NCBI RefSeq assembly: GCF_900110605.1
Contig: NZ_FOFI01000001.1
Location: 372,001-436,000 of the forward strand
From: Epilithonimonas lactis
Lineage (GTDB): Bacteria > Bacteroidota > Bacteroidia > Flavobacteriales > Weeksellaceae
DNA: 64,000 bases
Reading direction: 5' to 3'
Shown: positions 34,877 through 44,526 of the stretch, piece after piece
Layout of the letters: each line of letters starts with the position of its first letter
Numbering within the stretch: position 1 is the first letter of the stretch
The notes under the pieces: generated by a model
What the model saw: the letters and a program-made list of their open reading frames with translations, nothing else
Database searches by the model: none
Told to the model about the DNA's origin: nothing
Program-made: the position numbers and the translations under genes

Positions 34877-34959
34877 GCCTGCGTGGTGAAATTGGTAGAC
34901 ACGCCATCTTGAGGGGGTGGTTTCCTAAGGATGTGCTGGTTCGAGTCCAGTCGCAGGCA
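34877..34959 (+). tRNA. tRNA-Leu(GAG)
   Basis: An 83-nt class II tRNA. The acceptor GCCTGCG pairs with CGCAGGC, and the discriminator is A. The anticodon stem CCATC/GGTGG encloses TTGAGGG, giving GAG. A variable arm and the T-arm GGTTCGAGTCC are present. CCA is not encoded. Confidence 0.93.
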
Positions 34960-35047
34960 CTGCAAAAATAATCGATAAAAGATAGTCGATAATTGATATG
35001 TTTTTACAATCATTTATCTTTCATCAATTATCATTCATCAAATGGCC

Positions 35048-35120
35048 GACTCGGTAGCTCAGCTGGTAGAGCAATACACTTTTAATGTATGGGTCCTGGG
35101 TTCGAATCCCAGCCGGGTCA
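35048..35120 (+). tRNA. tRNA-Lys(TTT), copy 2
   Basis: Identical over 73 nt to the first tRNA-Lys, including the preceding GGCC and trailing CA. It is a recent or gene-converted duplication flanking tRNA-Leu. The 88 bp between it and tRNA-Leu hold AT-rich micro-repeats (TCGATAA, ATCAATTATC). Confidence 0.95.
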
Positions 35121-35170
35121 CAATTTACGCAAGTAAATTTTTTTCATATTAATATTTTGTGATTTGGTGT

Positions 35171-35204
35171 AGGAACTTCTTGTATAAAGAAGTTCCTTTT
35201 TTTT
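35171..35204 (+). terminator. Terminator after the tRNA cluster
   Basis: The stem AGGAACTTCTT / AAGAAGTTCCT is followed by a long T run. On the other strand it could also serve panC. Confidence 0.88.
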
Positions 35205-35219
35205 GTCCAAATTCTAAAT

Positions 35220-36065
35220 TTAATCCAAATGAAGATTGTCGATCAATCTCACGGTTCCAACATTCACGACAATGAAAGCCCGGAAATCATCATCCGCTGA
35301 AAAGAAGTCTACCTCTTTCAAAGTTGATTCTTCTGCGATCATAAAATATTCCAGATCCATTTTTTCATTGTCAAAAATCGCCTCAACTCTTGCTTTGATC
35401 TCAGGCACGGAAATTACGCGGAACCATTCATTCACTCTTTTCAAGGTTTGATGGATCAGTGCTGAGGTTTCTCTTTCGATTTCTGAAAGGCGCATGTTTC
35501 TGGAGCTCATCGCCAGACCATTTTCTTCCCTATGGATCTTGACGCCGTGGATCTTAATTTTCAAATCTAGGACTTCAACAAGTTTTTGGATAATTTTAAG
35601 TTGCTGAAAGTCTTTCTCACCAAAATAAGCATTATTAGGCTTTACTTGCAGGAACAATTCTTCCACAACGGTTCCAACGCCATCAAAGTGTCCTGGCCGT
35701 GCTGCGCCTTCCATCTCGTTCTCTATTCCTCCAAAGTCGTAATGTGTTCTTTCCATACCATTTGGGTAGATGTCTTCAACTCGTGGGATGTAGACGGCAT
35801 CTACAAGCTTTGAATCTTCAAGTTTCCGAATGTCATCTTCCACCGTTCTGGGATATTTTTCCAGATCATCGGGATTGTTGAACTGTGTCGGATTCACAAA
35901 GATAGATGAGACTACGATGTCATTCTCTTTTCGCGCTTCTTGATACAGCGAGATATGACCTGCGTGCAAGGCGCCCATTGTGGGTGCAAAACCAATGGTT
36001 TTGGATTGGATCTTTTGGTGATTGATGAATTCTGAAAAAGTTTTTTTGTCATAGAAGACCTCCAT
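35220..36065 (-). CDS. panC: Pantothenate synthetase
   Basis: It joins pantoate and beta-alanine using ATP, the last step to pantothenate. The protein has 281 residues. The ATP-binding FAPTMGALHAGHISLY (27-42), the FVNPTQFNNPDDLEKYPR block, YFGEKDFQQLKII and the KMSKS-like AMSSRNM are all present. panB and panD are not nearby. It is divergent from a starch-synthase-like gene, with a -7 box upstream. Confidence 0.97.
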   Translation of the reverse strand: MEVFYDKKTFSEFINHQKIQSKTIGFAPTMGALHAGHISLYQEARKENDIVVSSIFVNPTQFNNPDDLEKYPRTVEDDIRKLEDSKLVDAVYIPRVEDIYPNGMERTHYDFGGIENEMEGAARPGHFDGVGTVVEELFLQVKPNNAYFGEKDFQQLKIIQKLVEVLDLKIKIHGVKIHREENGLAMSSRNMRLSEIERETSALIHQTLKRVNEWFRVISVPEIKARVEAIFDNEKMDLEYFMIAEESTLKEVDFFSADDDFRAFIVVNVGTVRLIDNLHLD

Positions 36066-36085
36066 GTTGCTAATATTTTAAGATT

Positions 36086-36112
36086 CAAAGATAATTGTTT
36101 TGTGATTTCCAA
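36086..36112 (-). promoter_or_regulatory. Promoter of panC
   Basis: On the minus strand the -7 box TATCTTTG (36093-36086) is preceded by TTG (36112-36110) with a 16-bp spacer. The rest of the gap to 36300 is AT-rich with no other signal. Confidence 0.6.
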
Positions 36113-36306
36113 CTTAAAGAATGTTGCATAATATCGCTTTGATGTGTGGACTCAATCAAATGATATTAATATTTCCCTCTCCATCATTATAATGCTTGAA
36201 TCTATTAAAAATTAACATTTTAAAAAAGATAACTTATTGATAGTTAATATATTTCCGTTGGGACTATTAATATTAATGAAAATAAATATTTTGATTTTAT
36301 TTTTTG

Positions 36307-36314
36307 TAATTTTG
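36307..36314 (+). promoter_or_regulatory. -7 box of the starch-synthase-like/DUF4270/glmS unit
   Basis: TAATTTTG followed by CAAAATGAAG. The same 17-base context recurs before the gene at 63609. A TTG at the usual spacing is not visible. Confidence 0.5.
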
Positions 36315-36352
36315 CAAAATGAAGATTTTATACTTCATCTAAAGAAAATTTT

Positions 36353-37123
36353 ATGCCTAATCAAAAGATTTTATACGTTACTACAGAAATGTTCCCTTAC
36401 CAAGAAGACACTAATATGGGAAGTTTGGTACACAAAATGGCGCTGAAAATGCACGCAAGTGGTAACGATGTTAGGGTTTTCATGCCCAGATTCGGACAGA
36501 TAAGCGAAAGGAAATTCCAATTGCACGAAGTGATTCGTCTTTCTGGGATGAACATCATCATCAATGATCTAGATCAGCCCTTAATCATCAAGGTAGCTTC
36601 TTTGCCAGGTGAGCGTCTGCAAGTTTACTTTATCGATAACGAAGAATACTTCAAGAGAAAGCAATATTATCATGATGACGAAGGAAAAGCGTTTGAAGAT
36701 AATAATGAAAGAGCGATCTTCTTCGCAAGAGGCGTTATCGAAACGATCAAAAAACTAAACTGGGTTCCAGATGTGATCCACTTGAATGGCTGGATGGCCG
36801 CTTTGATCCCGATCTATTTGAAAACATATTACAAAGACGATAGCTATTTCAACGATACCAAAATTGTACTTTCTGTCTACAATGAAGAGGATATCGAGCT
36901 AAACGGTAATACAAAAGAAATTTTGGCATTTGATAATATTTCTGATCTACAATCGTTAGATAATCCAAGCTTTTTAAACTTTGTGAACGACAGTATGCAA
37001 TATGTAGACGTAATCGTGAAAGGAAACGAGTTCTTAGAGGAAAAGCTAGAAGAAGCTTATGGAAAGGCAGATGCTGAGAAGTCAGACTATTTGAATGCCG
37101 ACTCTATAGCGACAGTTTATTAA
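36353..37123 (+). CDS. Starch/glycogen synthase-like GT5 N-terminal domain protein
   Basis: A 256-residue protein matching only the N-terminal Rossmann half of GT5 glycogen synthases. It starts ILYVTTEMFPYQEDTNMGS, with VRVFMPRFGQI and DVIHLNGWMAALIPIYLKTY further on. True glycogen synthases are about 480 residues and need the C-terminal domain to bind ADP-glucose, so catalysis is doubtful. In this phylum the half-protein is found beside panC, DUF4270 and glmS. A sugar-nucleotide sensing or scaffold role is possible, but not shown. Confidence 0.8.
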   Translation: MPNQKILYVTTEMFPYQEDTNMGSLVHKMALKMHASGNDVRVFMPRFGQISERKFQLHEVIRLSGMNIIINDLDQPLIIKVASLPGERLQVYFIDNEEYFKRKQYYHDDEGKAFEDNNERAIFFARGVIETIKKLNWVPDVIHLNGWMAALIPIYLKTYYKDDSYFNDTKIVLSVYNEEDIELNGNTKEILAFDNISDLQSLDNPSFLNFVNDSMQYVDVIVKGNEFLEEKLEEAYGKADAEKSDYLNADSIATVY

Positions 37124-37139
37124 TTACTATTTTTTTATA

Positions 37140-38747
37140 ATGATAAAAATAAAAACTTTGATGAAGGTGATCCCATTTCTATTAATGGGAATTGTGGTTT
37201 TGAATTCGTGTGAAGGTGAGTTGGACAATCTAGGATCTCAATTGGTAGATATGGATGCAGCCAACGGCAATGAAGTAGCATATAGTCTTGTCGCTTACAA
37301 CATTAATAATGGCGATGTCATAAGAGCCGACGCAGAAAAGTTGGACAGCGTTAGAATTGGCGCTTTTGACGAGCCTGTTTTTGGAAAGCAAAAGGTTTCA
37401 TACATCACGCAACTTAGACTGAATGCCTATAATCCTGATTTTGGAACAAACCCAGTCATTGATTCTGTAGTTTTGACGCTGAAGCCAAGATATGCTACAG
37501 ACTCTGCTGACACTAAAACAACTGAAGATTATATCTATCCGGATGGTGCTGTAGCTGCTAAAAAAGTGGTGACAACTTATCCGATTAGTAAATATGGAAA
37601 GTATAAAATTGGTGGTCAAAAAACGCCATTCACTATTAAAGTAAACGAAGTTAATGATTTCCTGGGAGGAGCTTCTGATTCCCTTACTTCTAATAAGGCC
37701 ATCGCACTAGGTGCTGAGATTGGTTCAAAATCTTTCAACGGAACTGTTAATTCTATTGTGGTTACAAAAGATACGGATGCATCTGAACTACTTAATAGAC
37801 CTGTTTCTTACAGAATGAAACTGGACAGTGCCTTTTTTCAAAACAAGATTATTGCTAAAAAAGGTGACCAGGTACTTAAAGATGCCGCATCTTTCATCAG
37901 ATATTTTAGAGGAATCAGTATTTCTGTTCAAGAGCAGGATGGTTATTTGTTCTCCATGGCTCCCAATGATATTGGCTTGACAATTTATTATAAAAATGAT
38001 GTAACCGAACCTACTGGAACTGTGACCCGCACCAAAGCAGAGTTAGCTCTGAACCTTGGAGCCGGTAATGTTCACCTTAGTAGTATTGCTTATAACAGAA
38101 CAAACGAATCTTACATCGCAGCAATGAATGTAGCTGTGAAGCCTGAAAATCTTGATAATCCTAATTTGCAGGTCAGTGCCGCACCGTTAGTTTATGCACA
38201 AGGAATGGGTGGAGCAGGATTTGGAATTAGAATCCCTGCAGCTACGATCAGAGAGTTGAAAGACCTTTACAAGAATAAAAAAATTGGTATTGTTTCAGCG
38301 AAAATTAGAGTTTATAATGATGCTGATAATTGGACTAATTCTTATCGAAAACCAAATAGTATGCTGGTACGGGAGCGAGATGCAAAAGGCTTTCTTCCAG
38401 ATATGACAAGCTTGTCAAGCGCAGGATATTCTTTAATTAAAACGGCTAATCTATCTACAAAAGATGCTAACTACGATATAGGTATCACAGCTTCTTTGAA
38501 GACGATCATAGAAAATGAAAGCTATGATACGACGAAAGATAAAGATTTTGTCATCAATCTTGGAAGTTATAAAGTTGATGCTACTACAGGGTTTCTATTA
38601 GGACAGAATTACAATACAAGGGCTTACACGCCTAATCGTATCGTGTTAAAAGGTACAGATATAGCTAATATCGCTAATGTTGGAAAAGCTATTGATAAAA
38701 CCTCCAAAGTAGCTCAGCTAAGATTAATATTTACTCAAAAAAATTAA
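37140..38747 (+). CDS. DUF4270 surface lipoprotein
   Basis: A 535-residue predicted lipoprotein (lipobox LNSC, C24) of the DUF4270 family, found throughout Bacteroidota. It is probably outer-membrane anchored. The body is beta-rich, with INNGDVIRADAEKLDSVRIG and repeated short hydrophobic strands. Function is unknown. It lies 16 bp behind the starch-synthase-like gene and 15 bp before glmS, so all three are likely one transcript; this arrangement is conserved in the phylum and hints at an envelope-sugar link. Confidence 0.85.
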   Translation: MIKIKTLMKVIPFLLMGIVVLNSCEGELDNLGSQLVDMDAANGNEVAYSLVAYNINNGDVIRADAEKLDSVRIGAFDEPVFGKQKVSYITQLRLNAYNPDFGTNPVIDSVVLTLKPRYATDSADTKTTEDYIYPDGAVAAKKVVTTYPISKYGKYKIGGQKTPFTIKVNEVNDFLGGASDSLTSNKAIALGAEIGSKSFNGTVNSIVVTKDTDASELLNRPVSYRMKLDSAFFQNKIIAKKGDQVLKDAASFIRYFRGISISVQEQDGYLFSMAPNDIGLTIYYKNDVTEPTGTVTRTKAELALNLGAGNVHLSSIAYNRTNESYIAAMNVAVKPENLDNPNLQVSAAPLVYAQGMGGAGFGIRIPAATIRELKDLYKNKKIGIVSAKIRVYNDADNWTNSYRKPNSMLVRERDAKGFLPDMTSLSSAGYSLIKTANLSTKDANYDIGITASLKTIIENESYDTTKDKDFVINLGSYKVDATTGFLLGQNYNTRAYTPNRIVLKGTDIANIANVGKAIDKTSKVAQLRLIFTQKN

Positions 38748-38762
38748 AAACTCAAATAAATT

Positions 38763-40616
38763 ATGTGTGGAATTGTTGGATATACGGGCTTTCGTGATGC
38801 GTATGATGTTGTTATCAATGGATTACGCCGTCTAGAATATAGAGGGTACGATAGTGCAGGTGTCATTTTAGAAACTGAGAAGGGCGAATTCGAAGTTAAA
38901 AAGACCAAAGGTAAAGTAGATGATCTTGTGGCAATCTCAAAATCTTTACAAAGTACCTCTAAAATTGGAATGGGACATACAAGATGGGCAACCCATGGTG
39001 TACCTAGTGATAATAACTCACATCCTCATGTTTCCAATAACGGAAAAATAGCAATCGTTCATAATGGTATCATCGAAAATTATGATACTATAAAAACAAT
39101 GCTTATCAACAAAAATTTTGAATTCAAATCAGAAACAGATACTGAGGTTCTTGTCAATCTAATCCAATATTTTATGGATAAGGAGCCAACATTGGATTTC
39201 CCAGAAGCGGTCAGATATGCTCTAAATGAAGTTTATGGTGCATATGCCGTTTCGGTAATGCATGAGGATTTCCCTGGGCAGTTGGTGGTTGCAAGATTAG
39301 GCTCTCCTTTGGCAGTAGGTATTGGGACAGACGAATATTTCGTAGCATCCGATGCTTCTCCATTTGTTGAATTTACAAAAGAAGCTGTTTATCTTGAAGA
39401 AGGTCACATGGCAATCATCTCGCTAGATTCTGGTATCGATATTAGAACCATCACCGAAAATACCAAAATTGAACCTGCTATTCAAGAATTAAAACTTAAT
39501 CTAGAACAGATAGAAAAAGGTGGCTACGAACATTTTATGCTAAAAGAGATCTTCGAACAGCCAAAATCTATCCTCGATACAATGAGAGGAAGATTGCTTG
39601 CCGATGAAGGTATTATAAAAATGGCTGGTATTTGGGATCACCTAGAGCGATTAACAAATGCTGAAAGAATCATCATCATTGCTTGTGGAACATCTTGGCA
39701 TGCTGGACTTATCGGAGAGTATCTGATCGAGGAATTTGCAAGAGTCCCTGTTGAAGTAGAGTACGCATCAGAATTCAGATACAGAAATCCGATCATTAGT
39801 TCCAAAGATGTTGTCATAGCTATCTCCCAATCTGGAGAAACTGCTGATACGATGGCCGCTATCAAATTGGCTAAGGAAAAAGGTGCTTTCGTATTCGGTA
39901 TTTGTAACGTGGTAGACTCTTCTATCTCAAGATATACAGATGCAGGGGCTTATACGCATGCTGGTCCAGAGATCGGTGTAGCGTCTACAAAAGCATTTAC
40001 TGCACAGCTTACCATCCTTTCTTTGATTGCTATCAAATTAGGAAATCATAATGGTAATTTAGGCAAGGCTGATTTTATGAGATTGATCACAGAATTAGAA
40101 GCTATTCCTAAAAAGGTAGAAGACGTTTTGAAAACTGTTGATGAAGCTGTTAAGACCATCGCTAAGAAGTTTGCAGATGCAACCAACTTCCTTTATTTAG
40201 GTAGAGGTTACAACTTCCCTGCAGCATTGGAAGGTGCTTTGAAACTAAAAGAGATCTCTTACATCCACGCAGAAGGTTATCCAGCAGCAGAGATGAAACA
40301 TGGTCCAATTGCATTGATTGATGAGAATATGCCAATCGTTATCATTGCACCAAAAGTGGGTCATTATGATAAGATTGTAAGTAACGTTCAAGAGATCAAG
40401 GCCAGAAAAGGACAAGTTATCGCAATTATCAATAAAGGCGATACACAGGTTGCTGCGATGGCAGACTATATTATTGAGATTCCAGAGACTTCAGAATGCT
40501 TCTCACCTATCTTAGCATCAGTGCCTTTGCAATTGCTTTCCTATTACATTGCTGTTGAAAGAGGAGCGAATGTAGATCAGCCAAGAAACCTCGCAAAATC
40601 CGTAACTGTAGAATAA
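38763..40616 (+). CDS. glmS: Glutamine-fructose-6-phosphate aminotransferase (isomerizing)
   Basis: It makes glucosamine-6-phosphate, the entry step to peptidoglycan and LPS amino sugars. The 617-residue enzyme has the N-terminal nucleophile Cys2 (MCGIVGYTG), the glutaminase motifs MGHTRWATHG and SHPHVSNNGKIAIVHNGIIE, and two SIS domains (IIACGTSWHAG, ISQSGETADTMAAIKLA). The C-terminal end ends NLAKSVTVE as in family members. No ribozyme-like leader is evident, because the gene is 15 bp behind DUF4270. Confidence 0.98.
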   Translation: MCGIVGYTGFRDAYDVVINGLRRLEYRGYDSAGVILETEKGEFEVKKTKGKVDDLVAISKSLQSTSKIGMGHTRWATHGVPSDNNSHPHVSNNGKIAIVHNGIIENYDTIKTMLINKNFEFKSETDTEVLVNLIQYFMDKEPTLDFPEAVRYALNEVYGAYAVSVMHEDFPGQLVVARLGSPLAVGIGTDEYFVASDASPFVEFTKEAVYLEEGHMAIISLDSGIDIRTITENTKIEPAIQELKLNLEQIEKGGYEHFMLKEIFEQPKSILDTMRGRLLADEGIIKMAGIWDHLERLTNAERIIIIACGTSWHAGLIGEYLIEEFARVPVEVEYASEFRYRNPIISSKDVVIAISQSGETADTMAAIKLAKEKGAFVFGICNVVDSSISRYTDAGAYTHAGPEIGVASTKAFTAQLTILSLIAIKLGNHNGNLGKADFMRLITELEAIPKKVEDVLKTVDEAVKTIAKKFADATNFLYLGRGYNFPAALEGALKLKEISYIHAEGYPAAEMKHGPIALIDENMPIVIIAPKVGHYDKIVSNVQEIKARKGQVIAIINKGDTQVAAMADYIIEIPETSECFSPILASVPLQLLSYYIAVERGANVDQPRNLAKSVTVE

Positions 40617-40665
40617 TTTCATACTTTGTGAAATATTCTTTAACAAATTACGTTTAGAATAAAAA

Positions 40666-40699
40666 TTGATAATTATTCATAAAAAAAATTATATATTTA
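40666..40699 (+). promoter_or_regulatory. Probable promoter of gldKLMN
   Basis: TTG (40666-40668), a 23-bp spacer and TATATTTA, one mismatch to TAnnTTTG. It lies 22 bp before gldK. Confidence 0.5.
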
Positions 40700-40721
40700 C
40701 CGCTTAATTTCTTTAAAATAG

Positions 40722-42143
40722 ATGAAAAGGATATTACTAATATTATTGTCAACAACAGTTATTATTTCTTGTTCCAAAGGTGGAGGTAAAGGGATAACAG
40801 GCAATCCCGGAATTAAGGGAGAGTTGGTTCCAAGAGGATCATCAAAATCATTTATTGCAGAAAGACCTTACGGAATGGTTCCTATACCAGGAGGTTCATT
40901 CGTAATGGGTATGGCAGATCAGGATTTTGCCGCTACTCCGGAAAAAGCAATGCCAAAAACGGTTACAGTATCTTCCTTTTTTATGGATGAGACAGAGATC
41001 ACCAACGCAGAATACAGATTATTCATCAATGCAGTGAGAGATTCTATCGCCAGAGGTTTGCTAGCTGAGGCTGCAGGAGAAGGTGGTGAAGAAGGCGGAG
41101 ATGGTGGATCTATTGCAGATTATGCCTACGCTGGTAAGAAAACAGGAGAAGAAGCGACGCCATATCAAGCATTTTTGGAATCACAAGGTGGTAGAGATGG
41201 TTATGATGAATCTAAGAAATTAGATAAAAAAGTTCCATTGACCTACAACACTTCTGCATATCCAGACGAGAAATATGCTGAAGTTTTGGAATCCATGTAT
41301 TTGCCAACAGAGAAAAGAATCAATAATGAGAGAATCATTGATTGGTCGAAGATCAAATATAGCTACCAATGGGAAGATGTGTTGTCTGCTGTGAAAGATA
41401 AAGACAGAGGTGCAAACTATCTTAAAAAAGAAAGCATCGCAGTTTATCCAGATACAACAGTTTGGGTTAAGGATTTCAATTATGCTTATAATGAGCCTTT
41501 GTTCGACCAATATTTTTGGCATCAGGCTTACAGAGAATATCCTGTCGTGGGTGTTACTTGGGATCAGGCAAGAGCTTTCTGTGATTTCAAAACCAAATTG
41601 AAGTCCGATTACAATAGCAGTCTGAAAAAGAAAAAACAAAAAGCAATGAGATTCCGCCTTCCAACCGAGGCAGAATGGGAATATGCTGCCAAAGGTGGTA
41701 TCGAAAATGCGACTTACCCTTGGGGCGGACCATATTTGCAGGATGACAGAGGTTGTTATTTGGCAAACTTCAAACCGAAGAGAGGTTCTTATATAGAAGA
41801 TGAGAAAAAAGGAAACTTTACTTACACTGCTCCAGTTAAGAAATTCCCTAAAAATGGTTATGGATTGTATGATATGGCAGGAAACGTTTCCGAATGGACA
41901 GAATCCCCATACAGCAACTCAACTTATGAATTCTCTTCAACTCTAAATCCTTATCTGTCTAATCAAGCTTACAGAGAATCTAAGAAAACTGTGAGAGGTG
42001 GATCTTGGAAAGATGTAGGATATCTATTGATGACCGGTTACAGAGATTGGGAAAGAAAAGATTCTGCAAGAAGTTACATTGGATTTAGAACCATCCAAGA
42101 TATTCCTTCTGGTGCAGGAAAATTTAAAAGAACGACTAAATAA
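40722..42143 (+). CDS. gldK: Gliding motility/T9SS lipoprotein GldK
   Basis: GldK (PorK) is an outer-membrane lipoprotein that forms the periplasmic ring of the type IX secretion system with GldN. The protein has 473 residues and a lipobox IISC (C17). It contains an FGE-sulfatase-like fold: GMVPIPGGSFVMGMADQDF, MDETEITNAEYRLF, RLPTEAEWEYAAKGG and VRGGSWKDVGY. A Gly/Glu-rich insert (EAAGEGGEEGGDGGS) sits near residue 120. Catalytic sulfatase-modifying function is not expected in GldK. First gene of the four-gene cluster. Confidence 0.96.
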   Translation: MKRILLILLSTTVIISCSKGGGKGITGNPGIKGELVPRGSSKSFIAERPYGMVPIPGGSFVMGMADQDFAATPEKAMPKTVTVSSFFMDETEITNAEYRLFINAVRDSIARGLLAEAAGEGGEEGGDGGSIADYAYAGKKTGEEATPYQAFLESQGGRDGYDESKKLDKKVPLTYNTSAYPDEKYAEVLESMYLPTEKRINNERIIDWSKIKYSYQWEDVLSAVKDKDRGANYLKKESIAVYPDTTVWVKDFNYAYNEPLFDQYFWHQAYREYPVVGVTWDQARAFCDFKTKLKSDYNSSLKKKKQKAMRFRLPTEAEWEYAAKGGIENATYPWGGPYLQDDRGCYLANFKPKRGSYIEDEKKGNFTYTAPVKKFPKNGYGLYDMAGNVSEWTESPYSNSTYEFSSTLNPYLSNQAYRESKKTVRGGSWKDVGYLLMTGYRDWERKDSARSYIGFRTIQDIPSGAGKFKRTTK

Positions 42144-42179
42144 TTAACTAACTATTACTAACTAAAAATTTAAAAAGAA

Positions 42180-42857
42180 ATGTTTAAAACTAAAGATTCA
42201 ATCACGAATTTTATTTATTCGTTCGGTGCTGCTATCGTAATCTTGGGTGCTCTATTCAAAATGACCCACTGGAGTTTGGGTCCTATTACAGGTAACGTTG
42301 CGCTTGCTGCAGGTTTGATCACTGAGGCGTTGATCTTCTTATTCTTCGCATTCGATCCACCAAGATCGGAGGAAAGCTATGCTTGGGAAAATGTTTATCC
42401 AGAATTATTGGATGAGACTGCTGAGAGACAACCTAGAAAAGTTGTTGCTAAAGTGGAAAACAAAGAATTGGAAGTATCTCTTTCTGATAAATTGGACAAA
42501 ATGTTAGCTGATGCTAAATTAGACGTTAACTTATTCGAAAGACTAAGAGGAGGAATTGATAAATTCTCATCTTCTGTAGATCAGATCAACCAAACTGTAG
42601 ACGTTTCTGCTTCTACTCACAAATATAATGAGCAACTTAACTTAGCTGCTTCTCATTTGGAAAGTATGAATGCATTGTACGCACTTCAATTGGAGCAAGG
42701 ACAAAAGCAATCAGAATATAGTAAAAAATATGTTGAAGATATTCAAAAATCTGCAGCACATTCTGAAAAATTCAACGAAGAACTACAAGGCCTAACTGGT
42801 AATCTAAATAATCTTAATAGAGTTTATGGTGGTATGCTTAGCGCAATGAAGTCTTAA
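42180..42857 (+). CDS. gldL: Gliding motility/T9SS motor protein GldL
   Basis: GldL is the inner-membrane part of the proton-driven rotary motor that powers T9SS and gliding. The protein has 225 residues. Two membrane helices are near the N-terminus: NFIYSFGAAIVILGALFKMT, and a second at about residues 37-58 with a glutamate in GLITEALIFLFF. That glutamate corresponds to the conserved membrane glutamate implicated in proton use. The long cytoplasmic tail has coiled-coil character. It lies between gldK (36 bp) and gldM (47 bp). Confidence 0.96.
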   Translation: MFKTKDSITNFIYSFGAAIVILGALFKMTHWSLGPITGNVALAAGLITEALIFLFFAFDPPRSEESYAWENVYPELLDETAERQPRKVVAKVENKELEVSLSDKLDKMLADAKLDVNLFERLRGGIDKFSSSVDQINQTVDVSASTHKYNEQLNLAASHLESMNALYALQLEQGQKQSEYSKKYVEDIQKSAAHSEKFNEELQGLTGNLNNLNRVYGGMLSAMKS

Positions 42858-42904
42858 TCACTCACATTTTAATTTTTGTTTAACAATTAATTTAATTTAT
42901 TAAA

Positions 42905-44473
42905 ATGGCAGGAGGACAACAGACACCACGTCAGAAGATGATCAACCTGATGTACTTGGTTTTCATCGCGATGCTAGCGATGCAAATCGACCAGGAGATC
43001 ATCAGATCATATAAAGATACAAACCAATCTCTTACAGATACCAGATTGATGGTAGAAGATAAGAACGATAAGATTTTCGAGGCAACGCTTAAAGCAAAAG
43101 CTGATTCATCCCCAGAAGTTTACGGACCAATGTTTGCGCAATACCAGGAATTGAAAGGTAAAACTAATGATCTGGTAGGTTATATCACAGAATTAAAAGA
43201 TAAAATGAGTACTGAAGCAGAATATAATTCTGATCTGGCAGTTGAGGAGAGCTTTACGGCGCTTAACAACACAGAGCCTTCTACTACAACTTTCTTTAAA
43301 GATGGTGATGAGAAAACTTTATCTACTCAATCCGTTGAGTTGAAAAATAAAGTGGATGCACTTAGACAATATATTGTAACCACTTTTGGAAACAACGCTC
43401 AATTGAAAGATGTTGCAACAAGAGCAAACAAAATGATGGTTGCTGAATTTCCAAAGGGAGACAAAAGAGCAAACAAAGGTTGGACGCAATACAAATTTTA
43501 TAATCAGCCATTGGTTGCTGCATTATCAAATCTCGAAGTGATCCAGTCAGAAGCTAGAAACTTGCAGTCCGATGCATTGACATCAATGTTGCAAGAGAAA
43601 GTAGATGCTGATATCAAATTTGATGCTTACGAAGCTTTGGTTTCTGGACCTAGTTCTGTGATGAAAGGTGAGCCGGCTCAAATTAAAATCGCAATCGGTA
43701 CTTTCGCTAGTTCTGTTCCGGGGTTGGCTATTACAGGTGCTCAGGTTGTTAATGGTCAAGGGATCATTACACCTGCAACTGGAGCAGTGGGAGAGCAAAA
43801 ATTTGCTGGACAAATTTCTTTCACTGATAAAAATGGTAAACCACACACGTTGCCTTACGCGCATACTTTGAATGTAGTTTCTGGTGCAGAAGCATTGAAA
43901 GAGCAAAGTGGAGCGATCTTAGCAGCGGACAAAATGAACGTTCTATATAGAGGTCTATCCAATCCAGTTTCTGGATCTATTTTAGGTGCTAATCTTGAAG
44001 CGACTACATTGTCTGCAGCAGGTGCATCTGTAAGTGGAGGTAGAGGAAAATGGAATGTGACGCCAGCTGGTGGAAACGAGGTAACACTTACTATCGCAGG
44101 AAAATCTCCAAGTGGAAAGACAATTTCTCAGCCTTTCAAATTTAGAGTGAAGAATATCCCGCCACCAAGAGGTGAGATCAGAGGTAAGAGTTATGACGTG
44201 ATGCCTGCAAACATGATCTCTAAACAAACGTTGACTGCAACACTTAAGGATTTTGACTTCCCAGTTTCTTTCAATGTGGTTAGTTTCAAAGTGAAGGTTC
44301 CAGGAAAAGCAGTAATGTCTGTGAATGGTAGTTCTTTGGCGCCAGTAGAATCTTTGACAAAAGGTTTGAGAGCAGGAGACAATATCGCAATATTTGATGT
44401 TCAGGCAACTGCACAAGGTTTAAGTGGCGTAGTACTTCCAAATATAGGAGGTGTTGTGATCAGTGTACTTTAA
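42905..44473 (+). CDS. gldM: Gliding motility/T9SS motor protein GldM
   Basis: GldM spans the periplasm from the GldL motor to the GldK/N ring. The 522-residue protein has one N-terminal membrane helix (MINLMYLVFIAMLAMQIDQE), then helical and Ig-like periplasmic domains (D1-D4). The N-terminal block SPEVYGPMFAQYQELKGK and the C-terminal IPPPRGEIRGKSYDVMPANM are family-typical. Its length matches the known proteins (about 515 residues). Confidence 0.97.
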   Translation: MAGGQQTPRQKMINLMYLVFIAMLAMQIDQEIIRSYKDTNQSLTDTRLMVEDKNDKIFEATLKAKADSSPEVYGPMFAQYQELKGKTNDLVGYITELKDKMSTEAEYNSDLAVEESFTALNNTEPSTTTFFKDGDEKTLSTQSVELKNKVDALRQYIVTTFGNNAQLKDVATRANKMMVAEFPKGDKRANKGWTQYKFYNQPLVAALSNLEVIQSEARNLQSDALTSMLQEKVDADIKFDAYEALVSGPSSVMKGEPAQIKIAIGTFASSVPGLAITGAQVVNGQGIITPATGAVGEQKFAGQISFTDKNGKPHTLPYAHTLNVVSGAEALKEQSGAILAADKMNVLYRGLSNPVSGSILGANLEATTLSAAGASVSGGRGKWNVTPAGGNEVTLTIAGKSPSGKTISQPFKFRVKNIPPPRGEIRGKSYDVMPANMISKQTLTATLKDFDFPVSFNVVSFKVKVPGKAVMSVNGSSLAPVESLTKGLRAGDNIAIFDVQATAQGLSGVVLPNIGGVVISVL

Positions 44474-44526
44474 TTTATTTTAAAAAGTTATTTTTAGCTT
44501 ATTGATTTTATATTTCAATAATTATT

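Noticed and set aside
34780-35013. Minus-strand 77-residue reading frame over the tRNA genes
   Set aside because: It is antisense to tRNA-Lys and tRNA-Leu and contains the LGFEPRTHTLK-type translation typical of misannotated tRNA complements.
40617-40721. Possible glmS-type ribozyme or riboswitch near glmS
   Set aside because: glmS is 15 bp behind DUF4270 and no structured leader was seen; the region after glmS holds only the gldK promoter.
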